Shown here: positions 9,599 to 18,645 of the stretch, in pieces
How positions within the stretch are numbered: position 1 is the stretch's first letter
Layout: the number at the start of each line of letters is the position of its first letter
NCBI GenBank assembly: GCA_029934065.1
Contig: JAOZMX010000003.1
Span: 1 to 53,488, forward strand
DNA: 53,488 nt
DNA from: Bacteroidales bacterium
GTDB taxonomy: Bacteria > Bacteroidota > Bacteroidia > Bacteroidales > 4484-276
Direction of reading: 5' to 3'
Notes under the pieces: model-generated
Databases searched by the model: none
What the model was told of the DNA's origin: nothing
What the model saw: the letters and a program-made list of their open reading frames with translations, nothing else
Made by a program: the position numbers and the translations under genes

Positions 9599-12373
9599 TT
9601 ATTCAAAAACAGGTAAAACACATTGGTTGTCAACATTCTTCAATAAAGTTTTAAAATCTTCTTTCAGGCTTCTTCGCATGATGGCAGAATTTTCGTCGTG
9701 GCAGGTAAGACAAGCCCCCACGGTGAGGATTCGTTTTTGTTCTTCGATGGTAAAAGGCCGGAAATCAGGGCGTGTGGAATGTGAAAAAACATTGTTGTAA
9801 AACGTTTTGTTTTCTGCAAATCCGAAAGGCACCCACGCATCTTCCGGCAAACCGTCGTTGGGATTGTCGGCATATTTCGAAACAAATGTCCATGCCGGTT
9901 TCCCATGGCCGGCCAGTTGAAGTACCCCTTCGCCGTATCCCAAAGCCAGCGGGTCGTTATGGCACGATTTGCAGCTTCTTCCTTTTTTCATGATGGTATG
10001 TGGTGCTGCTGGTGCATAAAGGCGATGAAACAACAACGGCTCTTCATCTCCTCCTTCCGGGTAACTTTTCAGGTCAATCGTCAGAATCATTCCGGGGATG
10101 GCAGGTTGAACGGATTTTTGTTTCCCGTCGTCAAAAACTCCGAGTGCAGGTGGGAGTGCTGCATATTCGCCGGTGTATTCAACCCAAGTTCCCTTTTTGA
10201 ACCGGTTGGTTAACATGTCGTATCCTTGGGTTTCGGGTTCGTAAACATTATGACAACCGATGCAACGGGGGGCCCAGGCAGTATGACATGCACTGCAACT
10301 TACATCCTTGTGTGGCCCGCCGCGTGTACATTTTTCGGAGGGAGGTACCAATTGAAAAACCTTACCCGTATTTTTGCCTGTCAGTATTACCGAGTCGTCA
10401 TCAACCAAAAATGTATTCACCAGCGGCCATCCCGATTTTCCAACGGTGAGCATTCTCCCGGAAAGCGTATCCCAATGTCTTAATTTCAGGATTTTTCCGG
10501 ATTCCCCGTCAACGGCGTCGCTTGAAACGGTTTGCGGCAATTCATCAAAATGGCAGTCTTCGCATCTGATCTGTACCTGTTGTTCTTCATGCCGGTAAAA
10601 ATTTCCGTCGCCCATTGTTTCGTAGCCGCTGTGACAATCAATGCAGTTGAGCCCTGCCTGATGGTGAACATCGTCGGCAACGTGAACAAATACCCTGTCG
10701 TCCTGCAGCAAACGGTACCCCGGTTTCCCGGCCACCTCTTCGGCGGTCTTTTGTGTTTCGTGCCACCCTTCGTAATTGGTTGAGATCCTTCCCGACCGGC
10801 TGTGGCAACCGAAACAACGGCTGTCGGGGATGTTGAGGGTCAAAGCGGGATGCACACCGGGGCCGGGCAGGCTGTCTCCTTTGAATTTCGAATATCCGGC
10901 ATGAGCTGCCAGTGCTTTGTCGCTGTAGTTCAAATGGCAGGCGTTGCATCCACCTCCTCTGGAAAGTTCGTCAACCGGGCCTGTTGCCGTTTTCGGATTC
11001 CCAAGGTGGCATATCACACAAAGGTTTTTCAGGTGTTCGTCGGCGGCGGAATTTGTCAGGTGATGCACGTTGTTGAGTGCCGAAAGCGAATCGCATTCCC
11101 CGAAAACAAAACGGTCAACGGTGATCATGCCGCTGATGGTGGTCATCAGTGTAGTGTTGATGCGCCGGGTGACTTCGGGATGGCAGGCCGCCGTGCCGCA
11201 ACTCTTTCCCGCATCCGTCAGATTTCCCGGAATAAGGCGCATATTTTTGTGTGCCCTGTTTTTATCAATAGTAAACGAATTGCCTCCGTGGCATGAGACG
11301 CAACCCAGGGCTTGCGGGTCGTGCGACGGTGAGAAGCCTTTCATGTCGTCATGGCAGATCATGCATCCCTCGGCCCGGCCGTTAACAACAGGCACTCCCT
11401 GCGCAGGCAATTCTTCAATCCGTTCGCCGAATGATACGGGCCGGAACGAAAATGCCTCCGGCAAATAGTCCCCGCCGCCATCCCAGGGTGTCCGCCATTG
11501 CTGGTTTTCACCCCTGAAAAACCATCCAACCACCGTAAACCCGAGATAAAGATAAAACCCGAAAAGAATTGTCTTTTTCAATATTTTCGAATAATTCCCG
11601 GAAACGTACGGGAGAACACCAAGCATCAGCAGGAAGAGGAACATGATGACTAGCGACAAACCGGGAAGAGGTAGCCAATGGAGAATCTCCTGCAAACCGA
11701 CGAAGTACCATGGGCCTCTCATAATATTGTTTAAATTTTCACCCAGCGGAGCACCGAACAGCCAGCTTATTGCCAGAATTGTCAGTAGGGTGTAAATAAA
11801 TGTCTTTGTCTTTCCGTAAATGGTTCCCGAATGCTCGATAATGATGATGAAAAGGAAAATGGTTGCCGTTGCAATATGATGTACATAGATCAGTTGAAGA
11901 CCATTCCCGTTGCCAAACAGAGAAAATGCCAGCAGGTTGCCGGCAAGGGGGATTTGGGAAATAAGGCTTTGCATGATCTGTCTTGCCTGCGTTGCGTCGT
12001 TGTCCGCTTTTAGAATAAAGCCGGTGATCATAACAAATAACGCCACCAAAACCGAGACGGTCAGCCGCAGCCACACACCATATTTTACTTTTTTCTCGCC
12101 GGAGCGTTTCAGGTGATCCCAGATGTGTAAAAATGTGAAGACAAGAAAAAACTGTGCACTCCAGTAATGAATGTTCCGGATGAATACGGCATACGGGTTG
12201 AGGATAAGCATGGCCCCCAGCGATTGGTATGCGGCTTTTACATCGTAAGGTATGGCAAGAAATATCCCGCTGACGACGGCAATGAAAAAAGCAGCCAAAG
12301 CAATGGCTCCGAAAGTGTTCTCACGAAAAAACGTTTTTATTTCAGTTAGTCGTAGCCCCACGGTTTTTTTCAA
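9599..12373 (-). CDS. Cytochrome b (b6/subunit IV-like helices) fused to a multiheme cytochrome c domain
   Basis: N-terminal membrane region with paired His (NIHYW...LHIWDH; YVHHI...IIEHSG) and GPWYFVGLQEILHWLP; C-terminal 11 CxxCH plus one CGTAACH (CX4CH) heme-binding motifs. TTG start overlaps the stop of the upstream Rieske gene. Confidence 0.92.
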   Translation of the reverse strand: MKKTVGLRLTEIKTFFRENTFGAIALAAFFIAVVSGIFLAIPYDVKAAYQSLGAMLILNPYAVFIRNIHYWSAQFFLVFTFLHIWDHLKRSGEKKVKYGVWLRLTVSVLVALFVMITGFILKADNDATQARQIMQSLISQIPLAGNLLAFSLFGNGNGLQLIYVHHIATATIFLFIIIIEHSGTIYGKTKTFIYTLLTILAISWLFGAPLGENLNNIMRGPWYFVGLQEILHWLPLPGLSLVIMFLFLLMLGVLPYVSGNYSKILKKTILFGFYLYLGFTVVGWFFRGENQQWRTPWDGGGDYLPEAFSFRPVSFGERIEELPAQGVPVVNGRAEGCMICHDDMKGFSPSHDPQALGCVSCHGGNSFTIDKNRAHKNMRLIPGNLTDAGKSCGTAACHPEVTRRINTTLMTTISGMITVDRFVFGECDSLSALNNVHHLTNSAADEHLKNLCVICHLGNPKTATGPVDELSRGGGCNACHLNYSDKALAAHAGYSKFKGDSLPGPGVHPALTLNIPDSRCFGCHSRSGRISTNYEGWHETQKTAEEVAGKPGYRLLQDDRVFVHVADDVHHQAGLNCIDCHSGYETMGDGNFYRHEEQQVQIRCEDCHFDELPQTVSSDAVDGESGKILKLRHWDTLSGRMLTVGKSGWPLVNTFLVDDDSVILTGKNTGKVFQLVPPSEKCTRGGPHKDVSCSACHTAWAPRCIGCHNVYEPETQGYDMLTNRFKKGTWVEYTGEYAALPPALGVFDDGKQKSVQPAIPGMILTIDLKSYPEGGDEEPLLFHRLYAPAAPHTIMKKGRSCKSCHNDPLALGYGEGVLQLAGHGKPAWTFVSKYADNPNDGLPEDAWVPFGFAENKTFYNNVFSHSTRPDFRPFTIEEQKRILTVGACLTCHDENSAIMRRSLKEDFKTLLKNVDNQCVLPVFE

Positions 12374-12771
12374 TCAATGATAATTTTATTGTTTTCCAGC
12401 TTAAACGGAAGTTGCTGTAAATTTTCCGTTGCGGGGCCATTCTCCGGCTCCCCGTTAATATTAAATGCCGAGCCGTGGCAGGGACAAACCAGGTTCCCTT
12501 CCTTGTTGAGGCTTTTGATCGTACAGCCGAGATGGGTGCAACGCGAGGAAAAAACAGTTAATTTGTCGTTTCTCCGGACGATGATGACCCGGCCGAAAAA
12601 AGAGACGCCTTCGGGAACATCAGCCGGCAGCACCATGCGATTTGGAGTTCCGGAACGGGTTGCTCGTTTAACCAGCATTACCCACAACCAAAAAAAAAGG
12701 ATGGAAAGGGCACCCCACAGATATTTTAAAAAAATTTTTCTCGGTATTTTTTTTGTCTCTTCCATTGGCAA
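12370..12771 (-). CDS. Rieske [2Fe-2S] protein with N-terminal TM anchor
   Basis: CTHLGCTI...CPCHGSAFN cluster-binding boxes; single N-terminal TM helix. Confidence 0.94.
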   Translation of the reverse strand: MPMEETKKIPRKIFLKYLWGALSILFFWLWVMLVKRATRSGTPNRMVLPADVPEGVSFFGRVIIVRRNDKLTVFSSRCTHLGCTIKSLNKEGNLVCPCHGSAFNINGEPENGPATENLQQLPFKLENNKIIID

Positions 12772-12785
12772 AAATCAATGAGTGC

Positions 12786-12793
12786 CAAAAGTA
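12786..12793 (-). promoter_or_regulatory. Bacteroidota -7 box (TACTTTTG on minus) for the Rieske/cytochrome b-c operon
   Basis: CAAAAGTA on plus strand just upstream of the Rieske start; matches TAnnTTTG. Confidence 0.45.
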
Positions 12794-12934
12794 CAAATCA
12801 TTTTCGGACAGCAACTAAACAGACAAAAATGAAATTTATATTCTTTCCAAATTATTATTTTAATCTGTTGAAATAGCGTGTTTTAAAAACCAACATCATT
12901 TTTTGATTTTTTAACAAAATGGTCGTATTGTTTT

Positions 12935-12964
12935 GATTCACAATGAATTTTCATTCAATGAATC
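12935..12964. promoter_or_regulatory. Imperfect inverted repeat in the divergent promoter region (GATTCACAATGAAT-TTTC-ATTCAATGAATC)
   Basis: Arms GATTCA..TGAAT / ATTCAaTGAATC read directly; lies between two divergent respiratory operons. Confidence 0.35.
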
Positions 12965-13003
12965 AATCTGGTGATTAAAATTCGTTTTTTGCAAAAAAGT
13001 AAG

Positions 13004-13011
13004 TATGTTTG
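13004..13011 (+). promoter_or_regulatory. Bacteroidota -7 box (TATGTTTG) for the molybdoenzyme operon
   Basis: TATGTTTG ~43 nt upstream of the ATG at 13054. Confidence 0.5.
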
Positions 13012-13053
13012 CATTGACCTATTTACATATTCATCATACTAAATTTAATATTG

Positions 13054-15318
13054 ATGACAACACGACGAGATTTCATTAAGGTCGTAACGGCAGGTACAGG
13101 AGCTGCAGCATTAGGGTTAAGTGTTCTTGATGTGAAGGGGATGGGAAGTATTTTCGGGGGTGATGAACCGGAACCTGTAAGTGACACCAAACTAAAGCGA
13201 TATCCGACTTATTGCGAGGTGTGTTTTTGGAAATGCGCAGGCTGGACATATGTTGACGACAAAGGAGCGATTAAAAAGATCCTCGGCAACAAAGAGGACC
13301 CGCATTGCAACGGGCGATTGTGTCCGCGCGGGACAGGTGGAATAGGCATGTATTATGATGAGGATCGACTGAAGACGCCGTTGATCCGTGAAGAAAAAGA
13401 CGGTAAGCAGTATTTCAGGGAAGCCTCATGGGAAGAAGCCCTTGAATTGACCGCCAGGCGGTTGAAGGAGGTGGCGGAGAGACATTCGCCGGAATGCATT
13501 GCATTGTTCAACCACGGTTCGGGCGGGAAATATTTCGGGACGCTGCTCAAGGCTTTCGGCTCGGAAAATATTGCCGCTCCGTCGTTTGCCCAGTGCCGCG
13601 GGCCGCGCGAAACCGGCTGGATCGCCACTTTCGGACAGGCGGTAGGATCGCCCGAGCCCACCGATATCCGCGATACCAACTGCCTTGTGCTCATTGGCTC
13701 ACATCTCGGCGAGAACATGCACAACGGGCAGGTACAGGAGATGTCGGAGGCCATCGAACGCGGCGCAACCATTATCACCGTTGACCCGAGGTTTTCAACT
13801 GCAGCAAGCAAATCAAAGTATTGGTTGCCCATCAAACCGGCGACGGATATGGCTTTGCTGTTGGCGTGGATACACGTACTGATCTATGAAGAGATTTATA
13901 ACAAGAAATATGTGGAAAAATATACCTACGGGTTCGACTTGCTGAAAGAACATGTGAAAGATATGACGCCGGAATGGGCTTACGGTATTACAACCATCGA
14001 GCCGGCTGTGATCAGGAAGACGGCACGCGAGATGGCCGATGCCGCACCCTCGGTCATTGTTCATCCCGGAAGGCATGTCACCTGGTATGGCGACGACACC
14101 CAGCGTACCCGTGCCATTGCCATTCTCAATGCCTTGCTCGGCTCATGGGGCAACCGCGGTGGTTTTTACATGAGCGAAAAGGTACACATTCCCCATCAGA
14201 AACTGCCGCCGTTTCCCAAACCCAAGCGAACCTGGCGTGATGCATTTCCGGGACAATACAAGCTGGCCAGCCTCGCCCTCTCCTCGGGGATTTGCGATGC
14301 CACCATCCCCACCGACGACAGGGATTGCTCTTTCAAAGCGTGGATCGTTTCGGGGACCAACCTGCCATTGACATTACCCAATAAAAAGAATACCCTCGAA
14401 GCCATCTCGCACCTTGAGTTCATAGTGGTCATTGATACCATGCCCATGGAGATCACCGGTTATGCCGATGTGATCCTGCCCGAATGTACCTACCTTGAAA
14501 GGTATGACCTGCTTCGCACCTCGGGACATCGCGAGCCGTACATCGCCCTGCGTATGCCGGCAGCCGAACCCAAATACAATACCAAACCGGGATGGTGGAT
14601 CGCCAAAAATCTGGCCAATAAACTCGGATTGGGGGAATATTTCCCGTACGACGATATTACCGAGGTTTTGGACTGGCAACTGAAGCAGATGGGCTCTTCG
14701 CTGGAAGAGATGAAGAAGATCGGTGTGAAAAAATTCGACCGTCAGGAAGGAGGGCTTTATTTCCAGGAAGGCGAGGACATTGAATTCAATACTCCAACCG
14801 GGAAGATCGAACTTTGGTCCAACGAAATGGCCGCAGAGAATTATGATCCCATGCCTGTTTATACACCTCATCCCGAACCGGAAGAGGGCTTTTACCGCCT
14901 GATCTACGGCCGTGCGCCCATGCATACCTTCAGCCGTACATCCAACAACCACAATCTCTGGGATTTGAAAAAGGAAAATGAAGTATGGGTTAATCCCAAA
15001 GTTGCCAAGTTGTGGGATTTGAACAACGGCGACAAGGTCTGGCTCAAAAATCAGGATGGCATTGTCTCCTCTTTTCCCATCAAGGTCAGGGTTACCGAAC
15101 GCATTCGTTGGGATTCGGTGTACATGGTGCATGGCTTCGGCCATTCCGACAAATTTCTGACACGGGCATACGGCCATGGCGCCAACGATTCCGAGCTGAT
15201 CACCAATGTGATGATCGACCCGGTGATGGGAGGAACCGGAATGAGGGGGAATTTTGTGACATTTTTAAAAGAAAAACCGAAAAATATGGAAAATTCAGGG
15301 AAGGAGGTTAAAGCATGA
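13054..15318 (+). CDS. Tat-exported molybdopterin oxidoreductase, PsrA/PhsA-like catalytic subunit
   Basis: Tat signal TTRRDFIKVV; N-terminal 4Fe-4S motif CEVCFWKCAGW...CNGRLCPRG; complete molybdopterin domains (TDMALLLAWIHVLI, HPGRHVTWYGDDTQRTRAIAILNALLGSWGNRGG, MPMEITGYADVILPECTYLERYD). Confidence 0.92.
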   Translation: MTTRRDFIKVVTAGTGAAALGLSVLDVKGMGSIFGGDEPEPVSDTKLKRYPTYCEVCFWKCAGWTYVDDKGAIKKILGNKEDPHCNGRLCPRGTGGIGMYYDEDRLKTPLIREEKDGKQYFREASWEEALELTARRLKEVAERHSPECIALFNHGSGGKYFGTLLKAFGSENIAAPSFAQCRGPRETGWIATFGQAVGSPEPTDIRDTNCLVLIGSHLGENMHNGQVQEMSEAIERGATIITVDPRFSTAASKSKYWLPIKPATDMALLLAWIHVLIYEEIYNKKYVEKYTYGFDLLKEHVKDMTPEWAYGITTIEPAVIRKTAREMADAAPSVIVHPGRHVTWYGDDTQRTRAIAILNALLGSWGNRGGFYMSEKVHIPHQKLPPFPKPKRTWRDAFPGQYKLASLALSSGICDATIPTDDRDCSFKAWIVSGTNLPLTLPNKKNTLEAISHLEFIVVIDTMPMEITGYADVILPECTYLERYDLLRTSGHREPYIALRMPAAEPKYNTKPGWWIAKNLANKLGLGEYFPYDDITEVLDWQLKQMGSSLEEMKKIGVKKFDRQEGGLYFQEGEDIEFNTPTGKIELWSNEMAAENYDPMPVYTPHPEPEEGFYRLIYGRAPMHTFSRTSNNHNLWDLKKENEVWVNPKVAKLWDLNNGDKVWLKNQDGIVSSFPIKVRVTERIRWDSVYMVHGFGHSDKFLTRAYGHGANDSELITNVMIDPVMGGTGMRGNFVTFLKEKPKNMENSGKEVKA

Positions 15319-15848
15319 GATACGCAATGGCCATAGATACCACGAAATGCGTGGGGTGTGGTGACTGTGTGGTTGCCTGCCAGACCGAAAATAATGTGCC
15401 GCACGGATATTGCCGCGACTGGATCGTGGAAAACGTTGCCGGCACCTATCCCAACGTGGAGATTGAATTGCGGTCGGAACGATGCAACCACTGCGATAAT
15501 GCACCCTGTGTGAGATGTTGCCCCACAGGCGCCAGCCATATCGTTGAAGGCGGGATCGTGATGGTAACACACGAGGAATGTATCGGTTGCGGCGCCTGCA
15601 TCGAATCCTGTCCTTACGATGCGCGGTATTCCCATCCCGAAGGATATGTGGATAAGTGTACTTTCTGCAAACACCGGATCGACAACGGTCAGTTGCCGGC
15701 CTGCGTTGAGGTGTGTCCTACAAAATGCCTCTATTTCGGCGACCTCGACGATCCCAACTCCGATGTGTCGAAAGCACTGCAAAACCGGAAATGGAAAGTG
15801 CTGGCTCCCGAAGCAGGAACAAAACCACAACTCTATTTTCTTACCTGA
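15315..15848 (+). CDS. 4Fe-4S dicluster ferredoxin-like electron-transfer subunit (PsrB/PhsB/NrfC type)
   Basis: CVGCGDCVVACQTENNVP, CNHCDNAPCVRCCPTGA, CIGCGACIESCPYDARY, CTFCKHRIDNGQLPACVEVCPTKC; overlaps preceding stop (ATGA). Confidence 0.95.
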   Translation: MRYAMAIDTTKCVGCGDCVVACQTENNVPHGYCRDWIVENVAGTYPNVEIELRSERCNHCDNAPCVRCCPTGASHIVEGGIVMVTHEECIGCGACIESCPYDARYSHPEGYVDKCTFCKHRIDNGQLPACVEVCPTKCLYFGDLDDPNSDVSKALQNRKWKVLAPEAGTKPQLYFLT

Positions 15849-15872
15849 TCTTAACTTAAAGCAATTGAGACA

Positions 15873-16814
15873 ATGAAAGAAGAATTATTTGTCAGCGGTC
15901 GTGATATTCCCAATATCGATCCGTATCTGAACATTTGGCATTGGCAAATCCCGCTTTACCTCTTTCTCGGGGGTCTGGCCGCCGGAATCTTGTTTTTTGC
16001 CGGTTATTACACCATTTTGCGCAAAGAAAAAGAGATGGAAGCCACGGTGAAATGGGCTCCGTTTCTGGCGCCTTTCGCACTGGTGCTGGGCTTGTTTGCC
16101 CTGTTTCTCGACCTGAAGCACAAACTCTATTTCTGGCAGCTTTACACCACGGTGCGTTTCACTTCTCCCATGTCGTGGGGAGCATGGACGCTGATGCTCA
16201 TCACACCCATTTCTTTTATCTGGGCTGCAAGTTACATCAAAGAAGTGTTCCCCAAATGGGACTGGAAATTTGATGTTCTTAACAGGTTCGAGGCGTATAT
16301 CATCAAAAACCGTAAAGGGATTGCGTGGATCATGATGATCCTTGCTGTCATTCTCGGCGTTTATACCGGAATACTTCTTTCGGCGTTCAACGCACGGCCT
16401 TTGTGGAACACCTCCATACTGGGGCCGCTGTTCCTCGTCTCGGGACTCTCCACGGGGCTGGCAGCCATCATGCTGATGTCAAAAAGCAAGTACGAACGCA
16501 AAGTGGTAAGCCGGCTCGATCTGATCATGATCGCCGTCGAACTGTTTCTGATCATTCACCTGTTCATGGGTTTTTTGGCCGCTTCGGAAGTGCAGGTGGA
16601 AGCTGCAGCCCTGTTCCTCGGCGGAGACTTCACCGCGGTTTTCTGGATTTTCGTCATTTTCCTCGGACTTGTTTTCCCGGCCGTACTCGAGGTACTTGAA
16701 CTTCGGGGATACCATATCCCTGTATGGATTCCGGCGGTGTTGATTCTTATAGGAGGACTCGTTTTCAGATTTGTAATGGTTGAAGCCGGCCAAATAACGC
16801 GGTTTTTATATTGA
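15873..16814 (+). CDS. NrfD/PsrC-like polysulfide reductase membrane subunit
   Basis: IWHWQIPLYLFLGGLAAGILFFAGY, FTSPMSWGAWTLM, NTSILGPLFLVSGLSTGLA: NrfD/PsrC family quinol-interacting subunit. Confidence 0.94.
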   Translation: MKEELFVSGRDIPNIDPYLNIWHWQIPLYLFLGGLAAGILFFAGYYTILRKEKEMEATVKWAPFLAPFALVLGLFALFLDLKHKLYFWQLYTTVRFTSPMSWGAWTLMLITPISFIWAASYIKEVFPKWDWKFDVLNRFEAYIIKNRKGIAWIMMILAVILGVYTGILLSAFNARPLWNTSILGPLFLVSGLSTGLAAIMLMSKSKYERKVVSRLDLIMIAVELFLIIHLFMGFLAASEVQVEAAALFLGGDFTAVFWIFVIFLGLVFPAVLEVLELRGYHIPVWIPAVLILIGGLVFRFVMVEAGQITRFLY

Positions 16815-16836
16815 TTCACTTTAAAGAAATTAAACA

Positions 16837-17376
16837 ATGAATAAAAACACAAAGATTAAAAACGGGCCAAGGTACATCAACCCTTATCTCGGAGGTATTT
16901 TGCTCGGCCTGTTGCTGCTGGCCACATTTTTTATTGCCGGACGCGGCCTGAGTGCCAGCGGGGCGGTCAAACTTTCCATCGTGACCATCGTTGACAAGAT
17001 CGCGCCGTCGCATGCCATGGCCAACGGATATTACAGCAAATTCATCCCTGCCGACGGCTCTTCGCCATTGTTCAACTGGTTGATATTTGCCGCCATCGGC
17101 ACTTTTTTCGGAGGGATGTTATCAGGAGCGATTTTCGGGCGACTTAAAAAATTCAGGATTGAGCACGCGCCCACCGTCTCCTCAAGAACACGCATCATCG
17201 CCGCCATCATCGGAGGTATTCTCTTCGGCATCGGAAGCCAGTTTGGCCGCGGTTGCTCCAGTGGCGCCGCATTGAGTGGCACCGCTTCTTTTTCATTTGG
17301 CGGTCTGATCGTGATGCTGCTGATGTTCGGCATCGGATACGCCTTTGCTTATTTCTTCAGAAAATTATGGATATAA
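16837..17376 (+). CDS. YeeE/YedE thiosulfate (sulfur) transport family protein, half 1
   Basis: GGILFGIGSQFGRGCSSGAALSGTASFSFGGLIVM conserved Cys motif of the YeeE/YedE family. Confidence 0.92.
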   Translation: MNKNTKIKNGPRYINPYLGGILLGLLLLATFFIAGRGLSASGAVKLSIVTIVDKIAPSHAMANGYYSKFIPADGSSPLFNWLIFAAIGTFFGGMLSGAIFGRLKKFRIEHAPTVSSRTRIIAAIIGGILFGIGSQFGRGCSSGAALSGTASFSFGGLIVMLLMFGIGYAFAYFFRKLWI

Positions 17377-17391
17377 TTAAAAATTGACGAT

Positions 17392-17997
17392 ATGGGACCT
17401 TTAATTCCTCAGGGATATATCACAGGACAATGGGAATTTGTCATCGCCCTTTTGATCGGGGCGGCTTTCGGCTTTTTGCTCGAATCCTCGGGATTTTCTT
17501 CTTCAAGAAATATCGCCGGCGTCTTTTACGGATACAATTTTGTGGTGCTCCGTGTATTTTTTACGGCGATGATCGTGGCCATGGTCGGGCTGTTGTATTT
17601 CGACTACCTCGGCTGGATTGACATGAGCATGGTATTTGTACTGCCCACCTTTCTTGCGCCGATGCTGCTCGGCGGTTTCATCATGGGGCTTGGGTTTGTC
17701 ATCGGCGGCTTTTGCCCCGGAACCAGTTACACCGCATGCGCCATCGGAAAACTCGACGGGTTTGCTTTCCTCGGTGGTTTCTTTCTCGGGGTATTCCTCT
17801 TTTCCGAGGCTTTTCCGTTGTTCGAAAAGTTTTATTACTCGGGAGATATGGGAAACATCACCATCGGCGAAGTGCTGCATGTGTCCGACAGGGTGGTTGC
17901 TTTTGCTTTTGTTGTCATCGCCATCGCGGCTTTTTATGTGACCTGGCTTATTGAAAAGAAAGTCAGAGCAAACAGAACAGAATCAAAATTTGAATAA
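17392..17997 (+). CDS. YeeE/YedE thiosulfate (sulfur) transport family protein, half 2
   Basis: GGFIMGLGFVIGGFCPGTSYTACAIGKLDGFAFLGG conserved GxxCPGT motif. Confidence 0.92.
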   Translation: MGPLIPQGYITGQWEFVIALLIGAAFGFLLESSGFSSSRNIAGVFYGYNFVVLRVFFTAMIVAMVGLLYFDYLGWIDMSMVFVLPTFLAPMLLGGFIMGLGFVIGGFCPGTSYTACAIGKLDGFAFLGGFFLGVFLFSEAFPLFEKFYYSGDMGNITIGEVLHVSDRVVAFAFVVIAIAAFYVTWLIEKKVRANRTESKFE

Positions 17998-17999
17998 TC

Positions 18000-18614
18000 A
18001 TGAATAAGAATTATTTATTTCTTTCGCTTTTGATGATATTGCTGGCAGGCGGGTTGTTGTTGCTCCCCGACAGGACGAATTATTCACAAATCCCGCCCGA
18101 AGATCTGTTGTGGGATATTATCCAGCCCACGCGTTATGTTACCACCGAACAGGTGGCAAAGATGATCATCGAACAGGATCCCACGCTTGAACTGATTGAC
18201 GTGAGGGATGCCGATGCCTTCAAAGCTTTTTCGCTGCCCAACGCCGTCAACATTCCGTTGGATAGCCTGTTGTCGCCAAACTATTCCGATTATCTCGGCA
18301 TCGAAGACATGAACGCCGTTTTTTACGCCAACGACGACATGCTGGCCGATCAGGCCTGGGTGATTGCCAAAAGACTGAACTATTCGGGAATTTATGTCAT
18401 GAAAGGCGGCCTCAACTGCTGGATAAAAACCATCATTCAGCCTGCACCGCCGCCCGAAACCGCCTCACTCGACGCGTTCGATCTTTACGATTTCAGAAAA
18501 GGAGCCAGCATATACTTTACGGGCAAAACCATTACGGCGCCCAAATCCGATAACAAATCCAAAGTTATTGTCCGCAGAAAGAAAAAAACCAAAGCCACTG
18601 CCGGCGGTTGTTAG
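18000..18614 (+). CDS. Membrane-anchored rhodanese-like protein without the catalytic Cys; Lys/Arg-rich tail ending -AGGC
   Basis: N-terminal TM; ELIDVRDADAFKAFSLPNAVNIP...VFYANDDMLADQAWVIAKRLNYSGIYVMKGGLNCW rhodanese fold; C-terminus RRKKKTKATAGGC*. Confidence 0.85.
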   Translation: MNKNYLFLSLLMILLAGGLLLLPDRTNYSQIPPEDLLWDIIQPTRYVTTEQVAKMIIEQDPTLELIDVRDADAFKAFSLPNAVNIPLDSLLSPNYSDYLGIEDMNAVFYANDDMLADQAWVIAKRLNYSGIYVMKGGLNCWIKTIIQPAPPPETASLDAFDLYDFRKGASIYFTGKTITAPKSDNKSKVIVRRKKKTKATAGGC

Positions 18615-18645
18615 TCAATTTGTTAACAAAAAAAATCAACAAACG

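Noticed and set aside
14374-15830. Overlapping minus-strand ORFs (267 and 259 aa) opposite the molybdoenzyme and ferredoxin genes
   Set aside because: Antisense to strongly supported genes; no domain signature.
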